Shown: positions 7,882-13,645 of the stretch, one piece after another | How positions within the stretch are numbered: the stretch's first letter is position 1 | Layout of the letters: the number at the start of each line of letters is the position of its first letter | Assembly: GCA_018061385.1 (NCBI GenBank) | Contig: JAGOUF010000009.1 | Location: 1-16,968, forward strand | Source: Chitinophagaceae bacterium | Lineage (GTDB): Bacteria > Bacteroidota > Bacteroidia > Chitinophagales > Chitinophagaceae | Length of the DNA stretch: 16,968 nucleotides | Direction of reading: 5' to 3' | Program-made: the position numbers and the translations under genes | Notes under the pieces: model-generated | What the model was told of the DNA's origin: nothing | Database searches by the model: none | Seen by the model: only the letters and a program-made list of their open reading frames with translations

Positions 7882-9111
7882 TTACACCTCAAACCTTTCA
7901 ATCATTTCATTCACTTTTTCTTCTTCATTAAAAAAGCCAGCCAATTTTCTAATTACCGTTTCCACCAATGCATCAGGACAACTAGCTCCACTTGTGATTA
8001 AAATTTTTACAGGTTGCTTAGTAGGTAGAAAATTGGTAACAGTTCTTTGTTCTTTTGTTTTCCAATTACAATCAATTAATTCATTATTGTTCAAAATTCT
8101 ATCTGCATTATCAATAAAATAAGTAGGTAATTTTTGTTCACACAATTCTACTAAGTGAGATGTGTTAGAAGAGTTGTAACCACCAATTACAATGGCCAAA
8201 TCGGCTTCTGTATTCAACATTCCACCAACAGCAGTTTGATTATCATTTGTAGCATAACAAAGTGTATCTCTAGTGTCAGCAAAACGTTCTGCAATATTGT
8301 TGGCATTCAGATTATAATGTTTAATCATTACACTTTTTAAATAATCTGCAATCGCTTGTGTGTCTGTTGCCAATTGTGTTGTTTGATTGATTACACCAAT
8401 TTTTTGTAAGTCTTTTACAACATCAAAACCATCACTAAATTGACCTTTAAATTCAGTATAAAAATCTTCAGTCTTTTTTTCTCCAGTAATGTATTTGGCT
8501 AGCTCAACAGTTTCTTTAATATCGTTTACAACAATGGTTGGTGTATGATACGATGCATGAGAAAACGTGGCTCTTGTTTCTTCATGCTTTGGTTTGCCAT
8601 GTATTACAATGCTATAGCCTTTTTTAGCAATTTGTTCACCCCGATTCCAAACTTTTTCAACAAACGGACAAGTGGTATTGTATTTTTCAGTAACAATGCC
8701 TTTGTCATTCAACATTTTTTCAATGGCCAAAGTTGTGCCAAATGCAGGAATAAGAACTACGTCATCCTTTGTAATTTCTTCAAACGGAATGATTTGTTTG
8801 CCATAAGTATCTTGCAAAAATTGTACTCCACGTTCAATTAAATCTTTATTTACTTGTGGGTTATGAATCATTTCACTCAACAAGAAAATTTTTTTGCCTT
8901 CATTTTCCTCAATTGTTCTAAAAGCAATTTCAATGGCATTTTCAACACCATAACAAAACCCAAAATGCCTTGCTAAATAAACTTGCAAATTGCCAAAATC
9001 AAGTAGGGTAGGCGTAAAGTCTTTTTTTAATTTATCCTCTTGCTTTCGGCCATTTTTTATGGTGCTAATCAGCTTGCTTCTATAAATATTCGGAACTTCA
9101 AATTGCTTCAT
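7882..9111 (-). CDS. ispH: 4-hydroxy-3-methylbut-2-enyl diphosphate reductase
   Basis: This is the last step of the MEP isoprenoid pathway, turning HMBPP into isopentenyl and dimethylallyl diphosphate with an iron-sulfur cluster. At 409 residues it is the long form seen in plants, cyanobacteria and many Bacteroidota, compared with about 316 in E. coli. The three cluster cysteines are Cys53 (GFCYGVENA), Cys148 (NTTCPFVEKV) and Cys285 (DTLCYATNDNQ). Substrate residues include His83 (IHNPQV), His171-His176-Glu177 (HGKPKHEETR), the NQTTQ segment at 242-246 and the Ser/Asn pair in GYNSSNTSHL. The ITSGASCPD segment near the C-terminus is typical. The gene is divergent from the his operon across about 115 bases, with an FKBP gene downstream. 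Confidence 0.97.
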   Translation of the reverse strand: MKQFEVPNIYRSKLISTIKNGRKQEDKLKKDFTPTLLDFGNLQVYLARHFGFCYGVENAIEIAFRTIEENEGKKIFLLSEMIHNPQVNKDLIERGVQFLQDTYGKQIIPFEEITKDDVVLIPAFGTTLAIEKMLNDKGIVTEKYNTTCPFVEKVWNRGEQIAKKGYSIVIHGKPKHEETRATFSHASYHTPTIVVNDIKETVELAKYITGEKKTEDFYTEFKGQFSDGFDVVKDLQKIGVINQTTQLATDTQAIADYLKSVMIKHYNLNANNIAERFADTRDTLCYATNDNQTAVGGMLNTEADLAIVIGGYNSSNTSHLVELCEQKLPTYFIDNADRILNNNELIDCNWKTKEQRTVTNFLPTKQPVKILITSGASCPDALVETVIRKLAGFFNEEEKVNEMIERFEV

Positions 9112-9130
9112 ATTTCAGGTATAACTGTTG

Positions 9131-9138
9131 CAAATGTA
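9131..9138 (-). promoter_or_regulatory. Possible -7 element of the ispH promoter
   Basis: Read on the minus strand this is TACATTTG, a full match to the Bacteroidota TAnnTTTG -7 element, about 20 bases upstream of the ispH ATG. I could not find a good -33 TTTG at the usual spacing, so the call rests on the -7 box alone. Confidence 0.35.
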
Positions 9139-9226
9139 CAAAGTTCAGCACCATTAACTTTTGTAAACAACCAATCGTTAGTTAAAAAATATTTTGCTTG
9201 TATTGGTTTTCTTATAATTTTACACC

Positions 9227-9277
9227 ATGAATAATTTACAACACATCCATCATCATCATACCATACCCAATGGGTAG
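9227..9277 (+). CDS. Histidine operon leader peptide
   Basis: A 16-codon open frame, too short for routine gene calling, reads MNNLQHIHHHHTIPNG and stops at TAG. Five of its 16 codons are histidine (CAC once, CAT four times), in the cluster H-I-H-H-H-H at 9242-9259. It lies upstream of hisG on the same strand, 36 bases before an intrinsic terminator. This is the classical arrangement for ribosome-mediated attenuation: a shortage of charged tRNA-His stalls the ribosome in the leader and prevents termination. There is no Shine-Dalgarno sequence before the ATG, as is common in Bacteroidota. The leader is separated from hisG by a whole extra gene (9405-9794), so that gene should be under the same control. 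Confidence 0.88.
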   Translation: MNNLQHIHHHHTIPNG

Positions 9278-9302
9278 GCTATTTTGTATGTGTTGTTCAA
9301 CA
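9239..9302 (+). promoter_or_regulatory. Leader RNA with competing helices of the his attenuator
   Basis: CAACACAT (9239-9246, overlapping the first His codon) is perfectly complementary to ATGTGTTG (9288-9295). This can enclose a small hairpin, TACCC (9264-9268) with GGGTA (9272-9276), at the leader stop codon. The downstream arm also lies in a second, mutually exclusive hairpin, TGTT (9291-9294) with AACA (9299-9302). A ribosome stalled on the His codons would cover the first arm and shift the balance. The link from these helices to disruption of the terminator at 9314 is not clear by eye; I did not find a long antiterminator pairing. Confidence 0.55.
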
Positions 9303-9313
9303 TAAAACATTAG

Positions 9314-9345
9314 AAGGCTTACTCTACGAGTGAGCCTTTTTTATT
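9314..9345 (+). terminator. Intrinsic terminator of the his attenuator
   Basis: AAGGCTTACTC (9314-9324) pairs with GAGTGAGCCTT (9328-9338) over 11 bp with one T-G wobble and a 3-base loop, followed by TTTTATT. It lies between the His-rich leader peptide and the structural genes. It therefore acts before any his gene is transcribed, which is where an attenuator should be. Confidence 0.88.
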
Positions 9346-9349
9346 ACCA

Positions 9350-9380
9350 TGATTTAACTGATTCAATGATTTATAAGATT
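9350..9380 (+). repeat. Left array of 8-9-base-period repeats before GxxExxY gene
   Basis: The core GATT occurs four times at 9351, 9360, 9368 and 9377 (spacing 9, 8, 9); three of the copies are TGATT (from 9350, 9359 and 9367) and the last is AGATT. The reverse complement, AATCA, makes up the array on the other side of the gene, so the two arrays are inverted relative to each other. Confidence 0.65.
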
Positions 9381-9404
9381 CCTAAAATATAGAGATTAGA
9401 AGAT

Positions 9405-9794
9405 ATGGAAGAACAAAAATATTTATATCAAGATTTGACACAAACCATTATTGGTTGTGCAATGAAAGTGCATTCTGCATTGGGCAATGGTTTTCAAGAA
9501 GTAATTTATCAAAGAGCATTAGCAATTGAATTGACTGAAAATGGAATTAATTTTCAAAGAGAAGTTTCTATTAAAGTGTTTTATAAAGAGCAGCAAATTG
9601 GAGAGAGAAGAGTTGATTTTTTAATTGAAAATAAAATTTGTGTTGAATTGAAAGCTATGGTACAGTTGGAAGATGTGCATTTGGCACAAGCTAAAAATTA
9701 TTTGGAAGCATTCAAACTAGAAGTAGGGTTATTAATCAATTTTGGAAATACAAGCCTACAATTTAAACGTGTACAAAACAATAAGTTAAAATAA
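9405..9794 (+). CDS. GxxExxY family PDDEXK-fold protein
   Basis: This 129-residue protein belongs to the GxxExxY family (PD-(D/E)XK nuclease-like fold), whose biological role is not established. The name-giving motif is Gly29-Phe-Gln-Glu32-Val-Ile-Tyr35 in LGNGFQEVIYQRAL. The predicted nuclease core is Asp71 (RVDFLIENK) with Glu81 and Lys83 (VELKA), plus Gln95 and Tyr99 (QAKNYL), so the active site looks intact. The length is usual for the family and there is no signal peptide. It lies between the his attenuator terminator and hisG, co-directional with the operon, with 18 bases between its stop and the hisG ATG. It is bracketed by inverted arrays of a 5-base core. It has no known place in histidine synthesis and looks like an inserted passenger. 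Confidence 0.92.
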   Translation: MEEQKYLYQDLTQTIIGCAMKVHSALGNGFQEVIYQRALAIELTENGINFQREVSIKVFYKEQQIGERRVDFLIENKICVELKAMVQLEDVHLAQAKNYLEAFKLEVGLLINFGNTSLQFKRVQNNKLK

Positions 9795-9821
9795 TCATTT
9801 AATCATATAATCATGAAATCA
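9792..9821 (+). repeat. Right array of 8-base-period repeats spanning hisG start
   Basis: TAATCATT, TAATCATA and TAATCATG follow each other without gaps (9792-9815), and a fourth AATCA follows at 9817-9821. The core AATCA therefore recurs at 9793, 9801, 9809 and 9817, exactly 8 bases apart. The first copy contains the GxxExxY stop codon and the third ends with the hisG ATG. The core is the inverse of the TGATT core in the left array. Confidence 0.7.
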
Positions 9822-10670
9822 AGGTTAAGATTGGCCATTCAAAAAAGTGGTAGACTTTCAGAAGATTCTATTAAACTATTAAAAGATTGTGGTATTGATT
9901 TACGCAATGTAAAAGATAGATTAAAAACAGAATCGGATAATTTTCCGTTAGAAATTTTCTTTTTACGAGACGATGATATTCCAGAATATGTAAGTGATGG
10001 AGTTGCAGATATTGGAATTGTTGGTGAAAATGTGGTGTACGAAAAAAACAAACAAGTTGAAGTAGTAGAAAAATTGGGTTTTGGAAAATGTAGATTGTGT
10101 TTTGCAGTTGATAAAAGCATCGACTACTCAAAAAATTATTTGCAAGACAAAAGAATTGCAACAAGTTACCCAGTTTTAGTGCAAAAATATTTAGTAGAAA
10201 ATAGTATAAAAGCTACCATACATGAAATTAGTGGAAGTGTAGAAATTGCACCAGGCATAGGTTTGGCAGATGCTGTTTGCGATTTGGTAAGTAGTGGCTC
10301 AACCTTATTTATGAATGGTTTAAAAGAAGTTGAAACCATTTTAAAAAGTGAAGCTGTATTAATAAGAAACAATAATTTGAATGAAGAACAAGAAAAGTTA
10401 TTGGCAAAAATATTGTTCAGAATTCAGGCTGTAAAAAAAGCAAAAAATAATAAATATATTTTGCTGAATGCACCCAACAATAAGTTGAATGAAATTGTTG
10501 CTTTATTACCTGGCATGAAAAGCCCAACAGTTTTGCCTTTGGCAACAGACGGGTGGAGCAGCGTTCACAGTGTATTAAATGAAAACGATTTCTGGAATAT
10601 TATTGAGCAACTAAAAGAACATGGAGCACAAGGAATTTTGGTTGTTCCAATAGAGAAAATGATCATTTAG
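9813..10670 (+). CDS. hisG: ATP phosphoribosyltransferase, long form
   Basis: This is the first and committed step of histidine synthesis: it condenses ATP with PRPP to phosphoribosyl-ATP and is normally feedback-inhibited by histidine. At 285 residues it is the long form (HisG_L), with two periplasmic-binding-like catalytic lobes (about 1-210) and a C-terminal ACT-like regulatory domain (about 212-285), so it needs no HisZ partner. Landmarks are LRLAIQKSGRLSEDS at the N-terminus, LRDDDIPEYV, ADIGIVGENVV and the PRPP-binding SSGSTLFMNGL. The ATG sits within the period-8 repeat array. The start fits the family, since long HisG proteins begin a few residues before the AIQKSGRL segment. It is the first his gene of the operon, although a GxxExxY gene precedes it. 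Confidence 0.97.
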   Translation: MKSRLRLAIQKSGRLSEDSIKLLKDCGIDLRNVKDRLKTESDNFPLEIFFLRDDDIPEYVSDGVADIGIVGENVVYEKNKQVEVVEKLGFGKCRLCFAVDKSIDYSKNYLQDKRIATSYPVLVQKYLVENSIKATIHEISGSVEIAPGIGLADAVCDLVSSGSTLFMNGLKEVETILKSEAVLIRNNNLNEEQEKLLAKILFRIQAVKKAKNNKYILLNAPNNKLNEIVALLPGMKSPTVLPLATDGWSSVHSVLNENDFWNIIEQLKEHGAQGILVVPIEKMII

Positions 10671-10706
10671 AATACTAATATAGGATTTGATGAAAACATA
10701 TTTTTA

Positions 10707-10732
10707 CTGTCAGCCTGAGCTTGTCGAAGGCG
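10707..10732 (+). repeat. REP-like intergenic palindromic element between hisG and hisD
   Basis: The core CCTGAGCTTGTCGAAGG lies at 10714-10730, within a longer stretch from 10707. It matches a short GC-rich extragenic repeat (CCTGAGCYTGTCGAAGG) common in many bacterial genomes. It is partly palindromic (GCCT...AGGC, with CTT-GTCG-AAG inside). It is the only GC-rich stretch in the 81-base gap between hisG and hisD. Recognition of the repeat family is from memory. Confidence 0.6.
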
Positions 10733-10751
10733 ATTATAAGAAACATTTAAA

Positions 10752-12029
10752 ATGAAAATTTTTTTATACCCAAATAAAAATACTTGGAAGGAATTACTTG
10801 TAAGACCAACATTTGACAATGTTAACTTACAAGAACAAGTATCCAAAGTTTTAAAAGAAGTTCAACAAAATGGAGATGCAGCTATAAAAAAATATACTGC
10901 ACAGTTCGATGGCGTTGAATTGAATGATTTTGTAGTAACTGAAAATGAAATTACGCTTGCTATCGCAAGCCTTTCCAATGAATTGAAACAAGCTATTGAA
11001 ACTGCAGCCAACAATATCAATACTTTTCATCAAAAGCAAGTTGCCAAAATTGAGGTTGTTGAAACAATGTCAGGTGTAAATTGTTGGCGTAAAAGTATAG
11101 GTATAGAAAAAGTGGGATTATATATTCCTGGAGGAACTGCACCCTTATTTTCTACAATTTTAATGTTGGGAATTCCTGCAAAAATTGCTGGTTGTAAAGA
11201 GGTAGTTTTATGTTCTCCTCCAAACAAAGAAGGCAAATTGCATCCAGCAATTTTGTTTGCAGCCAACCTTGTTGGAATAAACAAAATATACAAAGTTGGA
11301 GGTGTACAAGCTATAGCTGCAATGGCTTATGGAACTGAAACAATTAATGAATGTTATAAAATATTTGGTCCGGGTAATCAATATGTAACTTGTGCCAAAC
11401 AATTGATTCAACAAGAAGGAATTGCTATTGATATGCCTGCAGGCCCTAGTGAAGTGTGTGTAATGGCTGACGCAACTGCTAATGCAAGTTTTGTTGCTTC
11501 GGATTTATTGAGTCAGGCTGAACATGGTATAGATAGTCAAGTTTTATTGGTAAGCACAAGTGAACAATTGGTAAATGAAGTAAATAAGGAGTTAGCAATA
11601 CAAGTACAATTCCTGTCAAGAAAAGAAATTGCCCTTCAATCTTTAGAAAATAGTAAAGCGATACTTGTTAATACTATGGATGAAGCCATTGATTTGGTAA
11701 ATGAATATGCTGCTGAACATCTTATTATTTCTTGCGAAAATGATGAGGCCATTGCAGAAAAAATCATCAATGCTGGTTCTATTTTCTTGGGAAATTATTC
11801 ACCTGAAAGTGTGGGTGATTATGCTAGTGGTACCAATCATACTTTACCTACCAATGGTTTTGCAAAAGCTTATAGTGGTGTAAGCGTAGATAGTTTTGTA
11901 AAGAAAATTACCTATCAAAAATTAACTAAAGAGGGCTTAACTAATATTGCAAATACTGTAGAGTTAATGGCAGCAGCAGAGGGGTTAGATGGGCATAAGA
12001 ATGCAGTAAGTGTAAGAAGAGAATCTTAA
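10752..12029 (+). CDS. hisD: Histidinol dehydrogenase
   Basis: This enzyme carries out the last two steps of histidine synthesis, oxidising L-histidinol to histidinal and then to L-histidine with NAD; it is a cytoplasmic zinc homodimer. The 425-residue length is typical. The family landmarks are all visible: GLYIPGGTAPL (122-132), FGPGNQYV (205-212), AGPSEVCV (230-237), the zinc-site QAEHG (255-259), AEHLII (321-326, containing the Glu-His pair) and GDYASGTNHTLPT. It lies 81 bases after hisG, and the gap holds a REP-like element. The stop is followed within 10 bases by the left inverted repeat of the DUF559 unit. No broken or missing motif is seen. Confidence 0.97.
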   Translation: MKIFLYPNKNTWKELLVRPTFDNVNLQEQVSKVLKEVQQNGDAAIKKYTAQFDGVELNDFVVTENEITLAIASLSNELKQAIETAANNINTFHQKQVAKIEVVETMSGVNCWRKSIGIEKVGLYIPGGTAPLFSTILMLGIPAKIAGCKEVVLCSPPNKEGKLHPAILFAANLVGINKIYKVGGVQAIAAMAYGTETINECYKIFGPGNQYVTCAKQLIQQEGIAIDMPAGPSEVCVMADATANASFVASDLLSQAEHGIDSQVLLVSTSEQLVNEVNKELAIQVQFLSRKEIALQSLENSKAILVNTMDEAIDLVNEYAAEHLIISCENDEAIAEKIINAGSIFLGNYSPESVGDYASGTNHTLPTNGFAKAYSGVSVDSFVKKITYQKLTKEGLTNIANTVELMAAAEGLDGHKNAVSVRRES

Positions 12030-12037
12030 TTAATGAA

Positions 12038-12079
12038 TCTTCCCCTCCTTGGAGGGGTGCCCTTTAAGGCGGGGTGGGT
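12038..12079 (+). repeat. Left inverted repeat of DUF559 unit, with internal hairpin
   Basis: It begins TCTTCCCCTCCTTGGAGGGG and ends GGCGGGGTGGGT. The first part contains a perfect 7-bp palindrome, CCCCTCC-TT-GGAGGGG (12042-12057). It is strongly GC-rich against an AT-rich background. Its reverse complement reappears at 12521-12559. Confidence 0.85.
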
Positions 12080-12110
12080 AAAATATTTATAATATTTTTA
12101 TGTGTTTAAA

Positions 12111-12590
12111 ATGAAACGAAAAATTATTCCATATAATCCATCTTTAAAAAATTTAGCCAAGCAATTGCGAAAGCAAATGACTTTTTCTGAAGTAAAATTG
12201 TGGATGTTATTGAACAATTTTCAAATGATGGGATATGACTTTGACCGACAAAGACCCATTCTAAATTATATTGTAGACTTTTATTGTAAAGATCTGCAAT
12301 TAGTTATTGAAGTAGATGGTATAACGCATATGGACACAAATGCTGTTGAAAAAGATGAAATACGTGATGATGAACTAAATGAGTATGGTATTACAGTATT
12401 AAGATTTAATGCTTTAGATGTACTGCATAATTCATGTGCATGTTTAGAAAATATAGAGGCATGGATTATTGGTTATGAAAAAGTAAATGGGGTTGAGGCT
12501 CATCTTTTGAAAAGAAGAAAACCCACCCCGCCTTTGGCATCCCTCCAAGGAGGGGAAGATGAAAAAAAAAATGAACATAATAAACTATGA
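12111..12590 (+). CDS. DUF559 family endonuclease-like protein
   Basis: This 159-residue protein has the DUF559 domain, a PD-(D/E)XK/Vsr-like endonuclease fold of unknown natural substrate. Landmarks are SEVKLW (26-31, Glu27), GYDFDRQRPI (41-50), the catalytic-type Asp56 (YIVDFYCK), VIEVDG (65-70, with Glu67 and Asp69) and His73, then LRFN (97-100). I chose the ATG at 12111; a GTG at 12102 in the same frame would add three residues, but family members begin MKRKIIPYNP. Residues 137-150 (PTPPLASLQGGED) are simply the translation of the right inverted repeat, so the C-terminus was contributed by the repeat. The TGA overlaps the hisC ATG (ATGA), which couples the two genes. It has no role in histidine synthesis. 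Confidence 0.9.
   Translation: MKRKIIPYNPSLKNLAKQLRKQMTFSEVKLWMLLNNFQMMGYDFDRQRPILNYIVDFYCKDLQLVIEVDGITHMDTNAVEKDEIRDDELNEYGITVLRFNALDVLHNSCACLENIEAWIIGYEKVNGVEAHLLKRRKPTPPLASLQGGEDEKKNEHNKL
12521..12559 (-). repeat. Right inverted repeat of DUF559 unit, inside its coding region
   Basis: On the plus strand it reads ACCCACCCCGCC at its start and CCAAGGAGGGGAAGA at its end, the inverse of 12038-12079 apart from one substitution and a 3-base gap. The internal palindrome has one mismatch here (CCCTCC-AA-GGAGGGG). It supplies the last part of the DUF559 reading frame and places an AAGGAGG sequence (12547-12553) about 33 bases before the hisC start. Confidence 0.85.
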
Positions 12591-13645
12591 GTTTCGACAT
12601 AAACAAATTAGCCAGAGAAAATATCAAAAAACTCACTCCATACTCATCGGCTCGTGATGAGTTTAGTGGCGAAGCAAAAGTATTTTTAGATGCCAATGAA
12701 AACAGCTTAGGAAGTCCTTTGAAAAAATGGTACAATCGTTATCCAGATCCTCATCAACAAAAATTAAAAGAAGCGATTTCTTTTGTAAAAACGGTTCCTA
12801 CAGAAAATATTTTTTTAGGCAATGGCAGCGATGAATGTATAGATTTATTGTATCGTTGTTTTTGTGAGCCAAAGAAAGACAATGTGATTATTTGTCCTCC
12901 AACTTATGGCATGTACGAAGTAAGTGCCAATATCAATGATGTTGAAATTAGAAAAGCATCTTTGCTAGATGATTTTCAATTAGACTTAGTTCACTTAGAA
13001 AATTTGGTAGATGAAAATACCAAGCTCATTTGGATTTGTTCGCCCAATAATCCTACAGGAAATTCTTTAAATAGAGTAGATATTGAATCCGTCTTAAACA
13101 ACTTCAATGGCATTGTTGTAATTGATGAAGCTTATATCAATTTTGCCAAGCAAAAGTCTTTTATTCAAGAATTGAATGACTATCCCAATTTAGTAGTGAT
13201 GCAAACCTTTAGTAAAGCATGGGGTTTGGCAGGTTTGCGTTTAGGAATGTCATTTGCGTCAGTGGAAATTATTGAGGTAATGAATAAGGTTAAGCCACCT
13301 TACAATATCAATCAAGCAACGCAAGAGTTGGCATTGAAAGCATTGGAGGAAGTTGGTCAAGTAAATGATATGATTAAAGTGTTGGTAGATATGCGTAATG
13401 CTTTAGCAGAAGTTTTTATACAAATTCCTATTGTTGAAAAAGTGTATCCTAGTGATGCTAATTTTCTATTGGTAAAAGTACAAGAAGCAAGAAAATTGTA
13501 TGACTATTTATTAAGTAAAGGCATTGTTGTAAGAGATAGAAGCAATGTACAGTTGTGTGATGAGTGTTTAAGAATAACCATTGGAACAGAAACAGAAAAT
13601 ACATTGTTAATAGATGCAATTGCTGACTATTTAAATCAATTATAA
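12587..13645 (+). CDS. hisC: Histidinol-phosphate aminotransferase
   Basis: This PLP enzyme transaminates imidazole-acetol phosphate with glutamate to give L-histidinol phosphate. At 352 residues it is a typical class I/II fold-type I aminotransferase. The motifs are complete: the ANEN segment (36-39), NGSDECID (79-86), SPNNPTGN (152-159), Asp180 with Tyr183 (VIDEAYINF), the PLP lysine Lys210 (TFSKAWGLAGLRLGM) with Arg218, and a C-terminal Arg that would bind the substrate carboxylate. Its ATG overlaps the stop of the DUF559 gene (ATGA), and the hisB ATG follows its TAA with no gap, so translation of the three is likely coupled. No independent promoter is seen. Confidence 0.97.
   Translation: MSFDINKLARENIKKLTPYSSARDEFSGEAKVFLDANENSLGSPLKKWYNRYPDPHQQKLKEAISFVKTVPTENIFLGNGSDECIDLLYRCFCEPKKDNVIICPPTYGMYEVSANINDVEIRKASLLDDFQLDLVHLENLVDENTKLIWICSPNNPTGNSLNRVDIESVLNNFNGIVVIDEAYINFAKQKSFIQELNDYPNLVVMQTFSKAWGLAGLRLGMSFASVEIIEVMNKVKPPYNINQATQELALKALEEVGQVNDMIKVLVDMRNALAEVFIQIPIVEKVYPSDANFLLVKVQEARKLYDYLLSKGIVVRDRSNVQLCDECLRITIGTETENTLLIDAIADYLNQL

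Larger units (their letters stand above)
9350..9821 (+). mobile_element. Putative GxxExxY nuclease cassette with inverted repeat arrays
   Basis: The unit consists of a left array of TGATT-type repeats (9350-9380), a GxxExxY gene (9405-9794), and a right array of AATCA repeats (9792-9821), which is the same core inverted. It sits between the his attenuator and hisG and leaves the hisG frame intact; the hisG ATG lies inside the right array. That it is mobile is inferred from the inverted arms, the nuclease-fold gene and the odd location. No transposase and no target duplication are seen. Confidence 0.45.
12038..12559 (+). mobile_element. Putative DUF559 nuclease cassette with inverted repeats
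   Basis: Inverted repeats of 42 bp (12038-12079) and 39 bp (12521-12559), differing by one substitution and one 3-base indel, enclose nearly all of a DUF559 endonuclease gene between hisD and hisC. TGAA occurs immediately outside both repeats (12034-12037 and 12560-12563) and may be a target duplication, though four bases can match by chance. The structure recalls REP/RAYT systems, with a nuclease gene flanked by its own palindromes, but uses an unrelated protein. Mobility is inferred. Confidence 0.55.

Noticed and set aside
9190..9222. Promoter for the his leader (TATTTTG at 9190-9196 or TAATTTTA at 9215-9222)
   Set aside because: Each misses the TAnnTTTG consensus or has wrong spacing to a -33 TTTG, and the second lies too close to the leader ATG.
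9276..9337. AGGCT (9276-9280) pairing with AGCCT (9333-9337) as the antiterminator
   Set aside because: Only 5 bp with no extension possible, much weaker than the 11-bp terminator stem it would have to displace.
9792..9821. CRISPR-like phased repeats
   Set aside because: The repeat core is 5-8 bases with a period of 8, far too short for repeat-spacer units, and there are no cas genes.
12102..12110. GTG start adding three residues to the DUF559 protein
   Set aside because: The ATG at 12111 fits the family's usual MKRKIIPYNP beginning better.
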